NCBI GenBank assembly: GCA_934293575.1
Contig: CAKQYU010000003.1
Coordinates: 124,001 to 188,000 of the forward strand
Length of the DNA: 64,000 nucleotides
Direction: 5' to 3'
DNA from: an uncultured Lachnospiraceae bacterium
GTDB taxonomy: Bacteria; Bacillota; Clostridia; Lachnospirales; Lachnospiraceae
The notes below the pieces were generated by a model that saw nothing but the letters and a program-made list of their open reading frames with translations, had not been told where the DNA came from and did not search any database. This document shows positions 52,275-60,998 of the stretch, piece by piece (the first letter of the stretch is position 1; each line of letters begins with the position of its first letter). Position numbers and translations under genes: made by a program.

Positions 52275-54042
52275 CCTCTTCCTCCTGTATATAAGCCTGT
52301 ACCAGCTTATAATATTCCTTCGCGTACCGATACTGCTTCAACGAATATTCTCCAAAATCAACACCCAATGTTTTCTTATACTCACACCAGTTACTCCAAA
52401 GAAGTCCGCACACGGATATATAGGCATATATTTTCATCCGTACATTTATCGTACAATGATTTTCAAAATAGATATCAATTAAACGATCAACCGCTTTCTT
52501 ATCATACATGGCATAAATGCAAAACATAGCAATATCTACATGAGGATCCTGCATTCCGGCATATTCCCAGTCAATCAGACAGATTTTTTCCTTTCCATCC
52601 GCATCCTCATAAAATAAGAAATTATCGGGTACCGCATCAATATGTGTCAGCACATTTTTCTTTTCCTGTTTATCAATAAAGTCCTTTAAGGAAAATACCT
52701 TCTTCTTCGTTTCCTTATAATCCCTGTATGCAGAAGGAATACCATTCCAAAGCTTTTCATAAAATTGAATCTGACCAAACAGATCAAAAGAATGTTCCAC
52801 CGTCAATTCCATTTCATGAAATTTCCTTAACTTTTCCATACATTTTATCAAATCCTGTTCTTTTAATGCATCACAGGTTCTTGCACCCTCTAAATACTTC
52901 GTTATCTTATATCCGTTTTTTTCATTCATGTAAATCACTTCATCACTGATGTGATACGAATTGATTTTCTGATATACCGCATATTCTTTTTTCCGGTCAA
53001 TCAATTGATCCGTACCTTCACCGGGAATTCGCATAATATATTTTTGGTTTTTACATTCAAATATAAATGAGCGGTTCGTCATTCCCTTTTTTAATATATG
53101 AATATTATATAAGTCCGTCGGATTTACATTTAAAACATCCTTTGCAATCATAATCGCTTCATGGTCTAATTGTCTGGAATGTTTATCAATATCTCTTAAC
53201 TGTTCATAGGTATTAATTTCAACCACATCTTCATTTGCTGCCAGCTTTGCATATGGTATCATCTTATCCTTTTCATAAAGCACTTCTTCCCAGAATGCAT
53301 CCCGATATTTTTTCTTACCGTCATATGCCTGAAGCCGTTCCCTTATAAGCGGAGCCTGAGCATCTTTTATGTAAGCGATTCCAATCATAGCATTTCCTGT
53401 CTGATCCGTTCTTACCAACTCCATCTTCCGATTGACACGAACCATACTTTCCTCATCTTCCTTATCCTTTATCATATACCAGGAATATAATTCAAAGGAA
53501 TGAAATGGGTTATTTTTACACCATACATCACATGGAATAATATAAGTATCGCTAATCCTGTCTGATACCAGATTTAAGGAATGTAAATTGTTTTTTGTAT
53601 CATATTCCGAATTCACAACCAATTCCACATTATATTTATCAATTAAATATTCAAACTGTTCTTTCCTGTATCCGACAACAATTGTAATATCCGTAATCCC
53701 CTTCTCCTGCAACTGGCAAATCATTCTTTCAATCAAAGGCTCTCCATTTACCTCCAAAAATGCCTTTTGCGTTTCCATATTCACTGGAACCATGCGCATT
53801 CCATAGCCCGCTGCCAATATAATGGCATTCCGTGTCCGGTTCTCCTTTATAAATGCATTACCGCTTGGGGTCAGTTCCAACGTATTTGTTATGAATCCGA
53901 AAGCAGTCAGCTCCGTTATCATCTTATTCACATATCCTAATGAAAAACCACTCATCTCTGATAATTTCCGCTGAGTCAGATTGGAATGATTGTTAATTAA
54001 TTTTAAAATTTCCGTTTCACCAATTCCGCATTCTTTGTTCAC
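52267..54042 (-). CDS. winged helix-LicC-LicA fusion protein
   Basis: 591 residues from a GTG with AAAGGG upstream. Residues 1-65 form a MarR-like winged helix (ETEILKLINNHSNLTQRKLS, GFSLGYVNKMITELTAFGFI). Residues 71-305 are a LicC-like nucleotidyltransferase (AIILAAGYGMRMVPVNMETQ, GYRKEQFEYL, SEYDTKNNLHSL). Residues about 310-585 are a choline kinase/APH-type domain with LTHIDAVPDNFLF and LIDWEYAGMQDP. The kinase would phosphorylate choline and the transferase activate it. A licCA two-domain fusion is known in Treponema; the added DNA-binding domain is unusual and suggests autoregulation or feedback. First gene of the cassette. Confidence 0.87.
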   Translation of the reverse strand: MNKECGIGETEILKLINNHSNLTQRKLSEMSGFSLGYVNKMITELTAFGFITNTLELTPSGNAFIKENRTRNAIILAAGYGMRMVPVNMETQKAFLEVNGEPLIERMICQLQEKGITDITIVVGYRKEQFEYLIDKYNVELVVNSEYDTKNNLHSLNLVSDRISDTYIIPCDVWCKNNPFHSFELYSWYMIKDKEDEESMVRVNRKMELVRTDQTGNAMIGIAYIKDAQAPLIRERLQAYDGKKKYRDAFWEEVLYEKDKMIPYAKLAANEDVVEINTYEQLRDIDKHSRQLDHEAIMIAKDVLNVNPTDLYNIHILKKGMTNRSFIFECKNQKYIMRIPGEGTDQLIDRKKEYAVYQKINSYHISDEVIYMNEKNGYKITKYLEGARTCDALKEQDLIKCMEKLRKFHEMELTVEHSFDLFGQIQFYEKLWNGIPSAYRDYKETKKKVFSLKDFIDKQEKKNVLTHIDAVPDNFLFYEDADGKEKICLIDWEYAGMQDPHVDIAMFCIYAMYDKKAVDRLIDIYFENHCTINVRMKIYAYISVCGLLWSNWCEYKKTLGVDFGEYSLKQYRYAKEYYKLVQAYIQEEEDE

Positions 54043-54071
54043 ACAAACACCCTTTCATACTTTTTGTGAAC

Positions 54072-54100
54072 ATTCTACCATTTTATATCCTTTCTGGCAA
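54072..54100 (-). promoter_or_regulatory. promoter of the choline cassette
   Basis: Minus strand: TTGCCA (54095-54100), 17-base spacer, TAGAAT (54072-54077), 29 bases before the GTG start. An N-terminal winged helix of its own product could bind here. Confidence 0.6.
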
Positions 54101-54110
54101 GTCATTCCCA

Positions 54111-54153
54111 AAATAAAAAACTCCGTCAGATTTGAAATGAATCTCACGGAGTT
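54111..54153 (-). terminator. intrinsic terminator of the rml-gtrA operon
   Basis: AACTCCGT (54119-54126) pairs with ACGGAGTT (54146-54153), with an inner AGATT/AATCT stem, and a T6 run follows on the minus strand. It separates rml-gtrA from the choline cassette. Confidence 0.8.
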
Positions 54154-54164
54154 TAACGATATAT

Positions 54165-54638
54165 CTATTTTTTAAATATAAAAAGCTTACTAAAAACATA
54201 ATTCAATGCAACCACCGCAACACTGACTGTAATCTTTGCAACAATTCCTTCAATTCCAAAAATCTTCTGATTCAGTCCGATTGCCACCAAAAACGGCACA
54301 CCAAATATTTCCAGAACACCGGTAGCGATTCTCGCACCGACAAACTTCACACATTCCCCTACCCAGATATCTATTTTCCAACTTTTACTTTGAAAAACAA
54401 ATACTTTATTGGTATAAAATGCAAATGCAACGGCAAGTATCCAGGACAGCACATTCGCAACAAAAACCGTAACCGAAATTGTCATTGACAACAGATGAAT
54501 ATCCGATACATTTCCGGAAAGCAAGGAGGCAAAAACTATATAACTGCCCCAACCTACAACCGTTGACATACCTCCCCAGAAAATATATACGATTATCTCT
54601 CTGTATTTATTGTATAAATTAATTATTTTCTCTTTCAT
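54165..54638 (-). CDS. GtrA family membrane protein
   Basis: 157 residues with four membrane spans. YIFWGGMSTVVGWGSYIVFA and LAVAFAFYTNKVFVFQSKSW are the GtrA/DPMS signature. GtrA proteins help flip undecaprenyl-phosphate-linked sugars or assist GtrB-type enzymes. Last gene of the rml operon; its probable partners, the GtrB-like and GtrII-like genes, lie about 20 kb further downstream. Its place beside rmlC could instead point to a role with rhamnose-linked lipid. Confidence 0.88.
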   Translation of the reverse strand: MKEKIINLYNKYREIIVYIFWGGMSTVVGWGSYIVFASLLSGNVSDIHLLSMTISVTVFVANVLSWILAVAFAFYTNKVFVFQSKSWKIDIWVGECVKFVGARIATGVLEIFGVPFLVAIGLNQKIFGIEGIVAKITVSVAVVALNYVFSKLFIFKK

Positions 54639-54711
54639 ATTATCTTCAACAATCCTTTATTGTACCTTACAAAATGAATCGGTAATTGCAACCTGCAATT
54701 ACCGATTGGAA

Positions 54712-55314
54712 TTAAAACTTAAATGTTTCTTTTAAAGGTGCCCAAAGCTTATCTTTATCACTCATATTTAACGGGCTTCCATCCTCTAAGGTATATCCCT
54801 CTGAATTTGCATTACCCGGATATTCACCAACAAGCTGTGGCCATTCAATACCGATTTCCGGATCATTCCATGCAAGACCGCCCTCATCCCCCGGATGATA
54901 GAAGTCTGTACATTTGTAACAAAATTCCGCAATATCCGAAAGAACTAAAAATCCATGTGCAAATCCCTCCGAAATATAAAACTGCTTTTTATTTTCTTCC
55001 GATAATTCTACACCAAACCACTGACCGTATGTTTCACTGTTACTTCTAAGGTCGACCGCAACATCAAACACGGTTCCTTTCACAACCCGAACCAATTTTC
55101 CCTGTGGAAATTCCTTCTGGAAATGAAGTCCGCGAAGGACACCCTTCGTAGAGCATGACTGGTTATCCTGAACAAATTTCATATTCAGTCCGGCTTCTTC
55201 CATATCTTTCTGATTATATGTCTCCATAAAATAACCTCTGGCATCACCATGTACCGTTGGCTCGATTACATAAAGTCCTTCGATTGGACACTTTGTAACT
55301 TTTATCTGTCCCAT
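54712..55314 (-). CDS. rmlC: dTDP-4-dehydrorhamnose 3,5-epimerase
   Basis: 200 residues from the ATG at 55314, which has AAAGGAG upstream; 17 extra upstream codons are not needed. Cupin epimerase: EPTVHGDARGYFMETYNQKD, the catalytic histidine in STKGVLRGLHFQ, and VFDVAVDLRSNSETYGQW. The reaction epimerises C3 and C5 of dTDP-4-keto-6-deoxyglucose, the third step of dTDP-L-rhamnose synthesis. Third of the classical steps but fourth in gene order (A, B, D, C). Confidence 0.96.
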   Translation of the reverse strand: MGQIKVTKCPIEGLYVIEPTVHGDARGYFMETYNQKDMEEAGLNMKFVQDNQSCSTKGVLRGLHFQKEFPQGKLVRVVKGTVFDVAVDLRSNSETYGQWFGVELSEENKKQFYISEGFAHGFLVLSDIAEFCYKCTDFYHPGDEGGLAWNDPEIGIEWPQLVGEYPGNANSEGYTLEDGSPLNMSDKDKLWAPLKETFKF

Positions 55315-55372
55315 TGTTATCTCCTTTACAGTAATTTTTCTAAATAGGTAATTGTGAAACTTCATGATATCA

Positions 55373-56314
55373 TTAAAACTCTACTTCCTTTAAATATCTA
55401 GCGACTGCATCCTGCCAGGTTGGAAGCGGTTCAAAGCCCTGTTCCACAAGTTTGCTCTTATCCAGACGGCTGTTAAACGGTCTGGCTGCTTTGGATACTC
55501 CGTATTCTTCCGTAGTGACCGGTGTTACCGTTACCTTATCTTCCGAATACTCTTCGTGTCCCTGTTCAACCGCCTGACGGAAGATTTCTTTTGTAAAATC
55601 ATACCAGCTGATATAACCGCCCTCATTGGTAGCATGATAATATCCATACTTGTCCGTCTGTATCATATCAACCAACAGTCTCGCTAAATCATAAGTATAG
55701 GTCGGAGTTCCAATCTGGTCATTTACGACGCGAAGTTCCGAATGGTTCTTACCAACCTTCAACATCGTTTTAATGAAGTTATTTCCATTCATGCCAAATA
55801 CCCATGCAATACGGACAATAAAGAACTTGTCTGTGTTATTGGCTACTGCACGTTCTCCCTGTAGCTTGGTTTCTCCATATACATTCAAAGGCTTGTAATC
55901 CGTACAATCCGGGGTCCACGGAGCTTCTCCCTGTCCGTCAAATACATAATCCGTTGAAATATACATCATCGGTATATCCAATTCATTACAAACTCTTGCA
56001 ATGTTTTTGGTACCGCCGAAATTAATCCCTTTTACTTTGTATTTATTCTCATCTTCTTCTGCAGCATCCACCGCTGTCCATGCTGCACAATGAATGACTG
56101 CATCCGGCTGTTCATACACAATACGGGCATATACTGCATCCGGATCCGTAATATCAATCGGCACATATTTCATGGTAGTCACAGGAGAACCATCCTGCAC
56201 GCCGCTATAAGTCGGTGCTAAATCACTTCCGATTCCCTCTAAACCACGCTTTGCCAGTTCATTCATAACATCATGTCCAAGCTGACCTGCTACACCTGTT
56301 ACAAATACTTTCAT
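55373..56314 (-). CDS. rmlD: dTDP-4-dehydrorhamnose reductase
   Basis: 313 residues from the ATG at 56314 (GGGAG seven bases upstream). Rossmann motif VTGVAGQLGHDV, YISTDYVFDG with the SDR serine/tyrosine region and YGETKLQGE with the catalytic Y-x-x-x-K. Last step of the pathway, NADPH-dependent formation of dTDP-L-rhamnose. The tail AARPFNSRLDKSKL is typical of RmlD. It follows rmlB by 17 bases. Confidence 0.96.
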   Translation of the reverse strand: MKVFVTGVAGQLGHDVMNELAKRGLEGIGSDLAPTYSGVQDGSPVTTMKYVPIDITDPDAVYARIVYEQPDAVIHCAAWTAVDAAEEDENKYKVKGINFGGTKNIARVCNELDIPMMYISTDYVFDGQGEAPWTPDCTDYKPLNVYGETKLQGERAVANNTDKFFIVRIAWVFGMNGNNFIKTMLKVGKNHSELRVVNDQIGTPTYTYDLARLLVDMIQTDKYGYYHATNEGGYISWYDFTKEIFRQAVEQGHEEYSEDKVTVTPVTTEEYGVSKAARPFNSRLDKSKLVEQGFEPLPTWQDAVARYLKEVEF

Positions 56315-56331
56315 GAAAATTCTCCCTTCCA

Positions 56332-57351
56332 TTAACGGTTTGCATACATTTTCTCATAATAATTCTGATATTCACCGGAAATGATTGTCTCCCACCATTC
56401 CTTATTATCCAAATACCACTGAATGGTCTTCTTAATTCCGTCTGCAAATTTTGTTTCCGGTAACCAGCCAAGTTCATTATGAATCTTGGTTGGATCGATT
56501 GCGTAACGCATATCATGCCCCTTACGATCTGTTACATAAGTAATCAAATCTTCCGACTTACCAAGTTCCTTACAGATAATCTTAACAATATCAATGTTTT
56601 TCATCTCATTATGACCACCGATATTATAAACTTCACCAACACGTCCCTTATGGATAATCAAATCAATTGCCTTGCAATGATCTTCCACATAAAGCCAGTC
56701 ACGCACATTCTCACCCTTACCATATACCGGAAGCGGCTTATCATTCAATGCATTGGCAATCATCAAAGGAATCAATTTCTCAGGGAAATGATATGGTCCG
56801 TAATTGTTTGAACAACGGCTGATTGTCACAGGCAATCCATAGGTTCTGTGATATGCCAAAACCAATAAATCCGCTCCCGCCTTTGATGAAGAATAAGGGC
56901 TGCTTGTATGGATTGGAGTCTCCTCTGTAAAGAATAAATCCGGTCTGTCAAGTGGCAGATCACCATATACCTCGTCCGTCGATACCTGATGATATCTTGT
57001 AATTCCATACTTTCTGCATGCATCCATCAAAACAGCGGTTCCCTTAATATTGGTATCCAAAAATACTTCCGGATTTTCAATTGAACGGTCAACATGAGAT
57101 TCTGCCGCAAAATTCACAACGATATCCGGATGTTCCTCTTCAAATAATTTGTAAACCGCTTCTCTGTCTGTAATACTTTCTTTTACGAAACGGAAGTTTG
57201 GATTATCCATAACCGGCTCCAAAGTTGATAAATTACCCGCATATGTCAGGCAATCCAGACAAACAATGCGATAATCCGGATATTTGTTTAACATATGAAA
57301 AATAAAGTTACTTCCAATAAATCCTGCTCCACCTGTTACAATAATTGTCAT
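56332..57351 (-). CDS. rmlB: dTDP-glucose 4,6-dehydratase
   Basis: 339 residues. NAD-binding VTGGAGFIGSNF, STDEVYGDL, and YSSSKAGADLL with the catalytic tyrosine and lysine, followed by RCSNNYGPYHFPEKLIPLMI. Makes dTDP-4-keto-6-deoxyglucose, the shared precursor for L-rhamnose (RmlC, RmlD) and for the 3-amino sugar route (FdtA, FdtB) further down the locus. Confidence 0.97.
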   Translation of the reverse strand: MTIIVTGGAGFIGSNFIFHMLNKYPDYRIVCLDCLTYAGNLSTLEPVMDNPNFRFVKESITDREAVYKLFEEEHPDIVVNFAAESHVDRSIENPEVFLDTNIKGTAVLMDACRKYGITRYHQVSTDEVYGDLPLDRPDLFFTEETPIHTSSPYSSSKAGADLLVLAYHRTYGLPVTISRCSNNYGPYHFPEKLIPLMIANALNDKPLPVYGKGENVRDWLYVEDHCKAIDLIIHKGRVGEVYNIGGHNEMKNIDIVKIICKELGKSEDLITYVTDRKGHDMRYAIDPTKIHNELGWLPETKFADGIKKTIQWYLDNKEWWETIISGEYQNYYEKMYANR

Positions 57352-57375
57352 AATAAATTCTCCTTTTATTTGATT

Positions 57376-58281
57376 TTATATATTCTCATGAAGTACATCT
57401 ACATATTTGCCGTCCAATACATCTTTTAAGTACTTTCCGTATTGGTTTTTCTTTAACAGTTCATATACCTTCAATACATCTTCTTCTGTAATCCATCCGT
57501 TGCGGTATGCAATCTCCTCAAGACATGCTATCTTACGATGCTGATGGGTTTCCATTGTTTTCACAAAATTAGTTGCATCGACAAGACTTTCATGTGTTCC
57601 TGTATCCAGCCATGTAAAGCCACGTCCCAGCAATTCAACATTCAGATTGCCGTTTTCCAGATAAATACGGTTCAAGTCGGTAATCTCTAACTCTCCACGC
57701 GCACTCGGTTTTAAGTTCTTTGCATATTCTACAACCTTGTTATCATAGAAATACAATCCCGTTACACAATAATTACTCTTTGGCTGTTCCGGTTTTTCCT
57801 CGATTGATATTGCCTTTCCTTCTTTATCAAATTCCACAATACCAAAACGCTCCGGATCATCTACATAATATCCAAATACGGTTGCACCCTGTCCGCTTTC
57901 TGCATTATCCACAGCCGCCTTTAATCGTTTCTTTAATCCATGTCCGGCAAAAATATTGTCACCTAAAACCATTGCTACCGTATCATTTCCGATAAATTCC
58001 TCTCCAATGATAAATGCCTGTGCCAATCCATCCGGACTTGGCTGTACCGCATAGGAAAGCTCCACTCCAAATTGATGTCCATCCCCTAATAACTCCTGAA
58101 ATCTTGGTGTATCCTGTGGGGTTGATATGATTAATATATCCCGAATTCCTGCATTCATTAAAACTGACATTGGATAATAAATCATCGGTTTGTCATAGAT
58201 TGGTAATAACTGCTTTGATGTTACCATGGTAAGCGGATACAATCTTGTTCCGGAACCACCTGCTAAAATTATTCCTTTCAT
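57376..58281 (-). CDS. rmlA: glucose-1-phosphate thymidylyltransferase
   Basis: 301 residues from the ATG at 58281 (AAAGGAG upstream). GIILAGGSGTRLYPLTMVTS, QLLPIYDKPMIYYP and VLGDNIFAG are the RmlA motifs. Makes dTDP-glucose. First gene of the operon, behind a promoter with MerR-type architecture, and 116 bases from the MerR-methyltransferase gene. Confidence 0.97.
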   Translation of the reverse strand: MKGIILAGGSGTRLYPLTMVTSKQLLPIYDKPMIYYPMSVLMNAGIRDILIISTPQDTPRFQELLGDGHQFGVELSYAVQPSPDGLAQAFIIGEEFIGNDTVAMVLGDNIFAGHGLKKRLKAAVDNAESGQGATVFGYYVDDPERFGIVEFDKEGKAISIEEKPEQPKSNYCVTGLYFYDNKVVEYAKNLKPSARGELEITDLNRIYLENGNLNVELLGRGFTWLDTGTHESLVDATNFVKTMETHQHRKIACLEEIAYRNGWITEEDVLKVYELLKKNQYGKYLKDVLDGKYVDVLHENI

Positions 58282-58338
58282 CCTTGTTCTCCTTTCGAAA
58301 TCCAATACATCCAATACTTTGTCTTTTTATTTTACTAT

Positions 58339-58369
58339 ACTATAAAAGGTGACGCAACGTTACCTTCAA
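58339..58369 (-). promoter_or_regulatory. MerR-type promoter of the rml operon
   Basis: Minus strand: TTGAAG (58364-58369), a long 19-base spacer, TATAGT (58339-58344). Inside the spacer AAGGTGACG (58346-58354) and CGTTACCTT (58358-58366) form a dyad with one mismatch and a three-base centre. A 19-base spacer with a centred dyad is the hallmark of promoters activated by MerR-family regulators through DNA distortion. Confidence 0.75.
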
Positions 58370-58396
58370 GTATTTTTTTTAATTTTCATAATTTTT

Positions 58397-59611
58397 TCAT
58401 TTTTTACACAAAAAGATTCCGGCACTTTTTGTAATATGAAATCCATTTTTTGTTTTTCGTTCCACAAAACTGCGAAAATCCTTATATCGTTCTAAAATAT
58501 ATTGATTCTGGTTGCCATGGCAGGATAAGATATATTCAATCAAAGGTTCCGGTTCTGTCACAACGAGTTCATCCTCATACCATTTTGTTATCACTTCACG
58601 AAAATACGGTTGTAACTTACCTTTTCCATTCTCCATTCCGAAATTTTCATATAATTTTTCTGCGGATAATGTAATCTGTGTATGAAAATCCTGAACCAGC
58701 TTGGTTATCTCTTTCATATGACTTTCTCCATATGTGCTGCATAAAAAAATACCACCTTTTTTCAGGACACGTCTGACTTCACTTAATACCTTGGAGATAT
58801 CTTCGCAATAAAACAAAACATGGTTTGCTATCACAAGGTCAAACTGTTCCTTTTCATAAGGAATTTCATGACAATCAAATGCTTTATATTCAAATTCCAC
58901 GTTCTCACAGGAAGTGCTTTCCGCAATTTTTTCAAGCTCTCTTCTGGTATCCCGCAGCATTCCCTCTGATATATCATTTAATGTAATATGCATCTTAGCC
59001 GGTAACTTATCCATATTTTCTTTCCAAAGGCAGCCGTTTCCGCATCCTAATTCCAACACCTTCCTACCGGATGTTATATGACACTGTTCATAAATCCAAG
59101 GAAACCACCCCACCTCATTAACCGAAAACAACTGATGTAAATTAATTCTTGCTGATATATTAGTCGCATTCTGATACTGGGATTTCAAAGAATTTTCCAT
59201 ATTTGTCAGATGAATCAGATTCAGCATCCGGCTCCAATCAACACTCTTTTTCTCTTCAATTGCATTGGAGGTATCTTCAATGGTATCTATAATTGCCTGT
59301 TCCACCATCTGCATCTGTTCCATCCGGTCCCTGACTAACTTAAGCTGTAAAACCAATGAATTTTTCAACATATGATAATCATTATCTTCTATGGTAAGCA
59401 TCCGGATATCATCTAATGAAAAACCCAGATATTTTAATAACAGAATCTGTTGCAGCCGCACTAAATCTGCCTCCGTATAAAATCTGGCACCTGCCTCACT
59501 TATATAGGATGGCTTGAGAACGTTAATCTTATCATAATATCGTACCGTACGGACGGATATATGTGCAATCTTTGCAAATTCCCCCGATGAATAAAAGCCT
59601 TCTTTTTTCAT
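58397..59611 (-). CDS. MerR-family regulator fused to a SAM-dependent methyltransferase
   Basis: 404 residues from the ATG at 59611 (GGAGG 11 bases upstream). Residues 1-75 are a MerR DNA-binding domain (YSSGEFAKIAHISVRTVRYY followed by DK, then ARFYTEADLVRLQQILLLKY), with a dimerisation helix to about 120. Residues 180-320 form a class I methyltransferase: SAM site VLELGCGNGCLWK, LVIANHVLFYCEDI and VLKKGGIFLCSTYGE. In the MerR family the C-terminal domain usually senses the inducer, so the methyltransferase fold may act as a SAM or small-molecule sensor, or be an active enzyme. The nearest candidate target is the rmlA promoter. This fusion type occurs in Firmicutes, but I know no characterised role. 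Confidence 0.85.
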   Translation of the reverse strand: MKKEGFYSSGEFAKIAHISVRTVRYYDKINVLKPSYISEAGARFYTEADLVRLQQILLLKYLGFSLDDIRMLTIEDNDYHMLKNSLVLQLKLVRDRMEQMQMVEQAIIDTIEDTSNAIEEKKSVDWSRMLNLIHLTNMENSLKSQYQNATNISARINLHQLFSVNEVGWFPWIYEQCHITSGRKVLELGCGNGCLWKENMDKLPAKMHITLNDISEGMLRDTRRELEKIAESTSCENVEFEYKAFDCHEIPYEKEQFDLVIANHVLFYCEDISKVLSEVRRVLKKGGIFLCSTYGESHMKEITKLVQDFHTQITLSAEKLYENFGMENGKGKLQPYFREVITKWYEDELVVTEPEPLIEYILSCHGNQNQYILERYKDFRSFVERKTKNGFHITKSAGIFLCKK

Positions 59612-59635
59612 GAATATAAATTCCTCCAAAATAAA

Positions 59636-59665
59636 AATAGTGGCAGGATATATCCTGCCACTATA
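59636..59665. terminator. perfect hairpin, terminator of the NlpC/P60 gene
   Basis: AGTGGCAGGATA (59639-59650) and its exact complement (59651-59662) form a continuous palindrome with T-rich tracts on both sides. It also lies in the leader of the MerR-fusion gene, directly before its ribosome binding site. Confidence 0.75.
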
Positions 59666-59675
59666 CTTTTTATAC

Positions 59676-60899
59676 TCAGTCTACAATTCTTACCACTCTA
59701 CAGATACTTGCATAATTATAAGCAGAATATTTAATACCTGTCTGTGGTGTACTTGCATGTACGACCTGTCCGTTTCCTACATAAAGAGCAACATGTCCGA
59801 AATCACGATAGAAAATCAAATCACCCGGCTTTAAGTCCGAAACGCTTACCTGATAACCTGCATTCGCCTGGTCATAAGAAGAACGTGGCAACTGATATCC
59901 AAAGTGCGCATATACAGCATATACAAATCCGGAACAATCTGCACCGTCTGTCAAACTGGTTCCTCCGTATTTGTATGGGTTACCGACAAACTGTATTGCA
60001 AAATCTGCAATTTCCTGTCCTCTCGTTGATATCGTGGTTGGGTCTGCGGTCTCAGTAATTGCAGGTGCATCCGTTATCATCGGTTCTGTATTCGTATCAC
60101 CTGCTGTAGTTCCATCCTGCGGCTCTGTGTTATTCACATCACCGGTACCATATATAATCTCCTCAGCGGATGTTCCCGTCGGCTCCGTTGCTTGCGGTGC
60201 CGATGCAACAACAGCCTCAGCCTGTCCATCTTCTTCTATTGTCTTAGCTGTCTCATATGCATAATCTAAACATACATAATCACTGGATACATAACCGGTC
60301 ACATCTGCTCCCATTGTAACCTTTACCCAATCATCTTCCACGTCTACAACCGATAATGCATCTCCCTGTGCCGACAAAGCAACAATTTCACCATCCGTTG
60401 AAGAAGACTCTCTTACATTCAAAGCGGTTGCGGTAACCTTTGCAACATAATCACAATTATTCTCAATATATTCTTCCGCATCCACGCCGGACAATACATA
60501 ATCATTCTTAACATATCCATACACATTACCGGAAGATACAAGCGCCCAATCTCCATCCTGCTCAATTAAAGTTCCTACATTGCCGTTATAAAATCTTCCC
60601 ACAACGGTAGAATCTTCCGATGCATCGGAACGTACATTCAAAAATGTATCAACTTTTGCAACAACCTGATCAGACTCCACCTTTGCCTGTGTAACCTCTT
60701 CTACATTGCTTTCCTTTGAAGAATCCTCTAAAACCCGAACACCTTTATCATTCAAAGAAACACTTGCTATATCACACTGTACCGCCTTCTTTACCTGAGA
60801 TGATTCATCTGTCTTTGCAACATGAAATAAACCACCTGCCATCAAAGAAAATACCGCTATTACAGTAACAGAGTTTCTTATTCGTCTTATTTTTTTCAT
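59676..60899 (-). CDS. SH3b-SH3b-NlpC/P60 cell wall hydrolase
   Basis: 407 residues with an N-terminal signal or membrane helix (about 8-27). Two bacterial SH3 domains (about 80-135 and 150-205) carry FLNVRSDASEDSTVVGRF and ALNVRESSSTDGEIVAL. A threonine/proline/glutamate-rich linker (about 215-285) leads to an NlpC/P60 domain (290-407) with catalytic cysteine in GADCSGFVYAVY, histidine in FGHVALYVG and third residue in VVHASTPQTG. These enzymes cut D-Glu to diamino acid bonds in peptidoglycan stem peptides. Own promoter (TTGACA-type) and terminator. Confidence 0.93.
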   Translation of the reverse strand: MKKIRRIRNSVTVIAVFSLMAGGLFHVAKTDESSQVKKAVQCDIASVSLNDKGVRVLEDSSKESNVEEVTQAKVESDQVVAKVDTFLNVRSDASEDSTVVGRFYNGNVGTLIEQDGDWALVSSGNVYGYVKNDYVLSGVDAEEYIENNCDYVAKVTATALNVRESSSTDGEIVALSAQGDALSVVDVEDDWVKVTMGADVTGYVSSDYVCLDYAYETAKTIEEDGQAEAVVASAPQATEPTGTSAEEIIYGTGDVNNTEPQDGTTAGDTNTEPMITDAPAITETADPTTISTRGQEIADFAIQFVGNPYKYGGTSLTDGADCSGFVYAVYAHFGYQLPRSSYDQANAGYQVSVSDLKPGDLIFYRDFGHVALYVGNGQVVHASTPQTGIKYSAYNYASICRVVRIVD

Positions 60900-60955
60900 A
60901 GGTATGCCTTCCTTAATCTAAAAATATATTACAAAATTGTTACAATATATTCTTA

Positions 60956-60984
60956 AGTGTACCAAAGTAACCATTCCTTGTCAA
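60956..60984 (-). promoter_or_regulatory. promoter of the NlpC/P60 gene
   Basis: Minus strand: TTGACA (60979-60984), 17-base spacer, TACACT (60956-60961). Confidence 0.65.
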
Positions 60985-60998
60985 TGTTCTGTAACAAC

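Noticed and set aside
59639..59662. Operator palindrome for the MerR fusion
   Set aside because: The perfect 24-base palindrome has T-rich flanks and sits at the end of the NlpC/P60 gene, which fits a terminator better. It has no MerR-type promoter around it.
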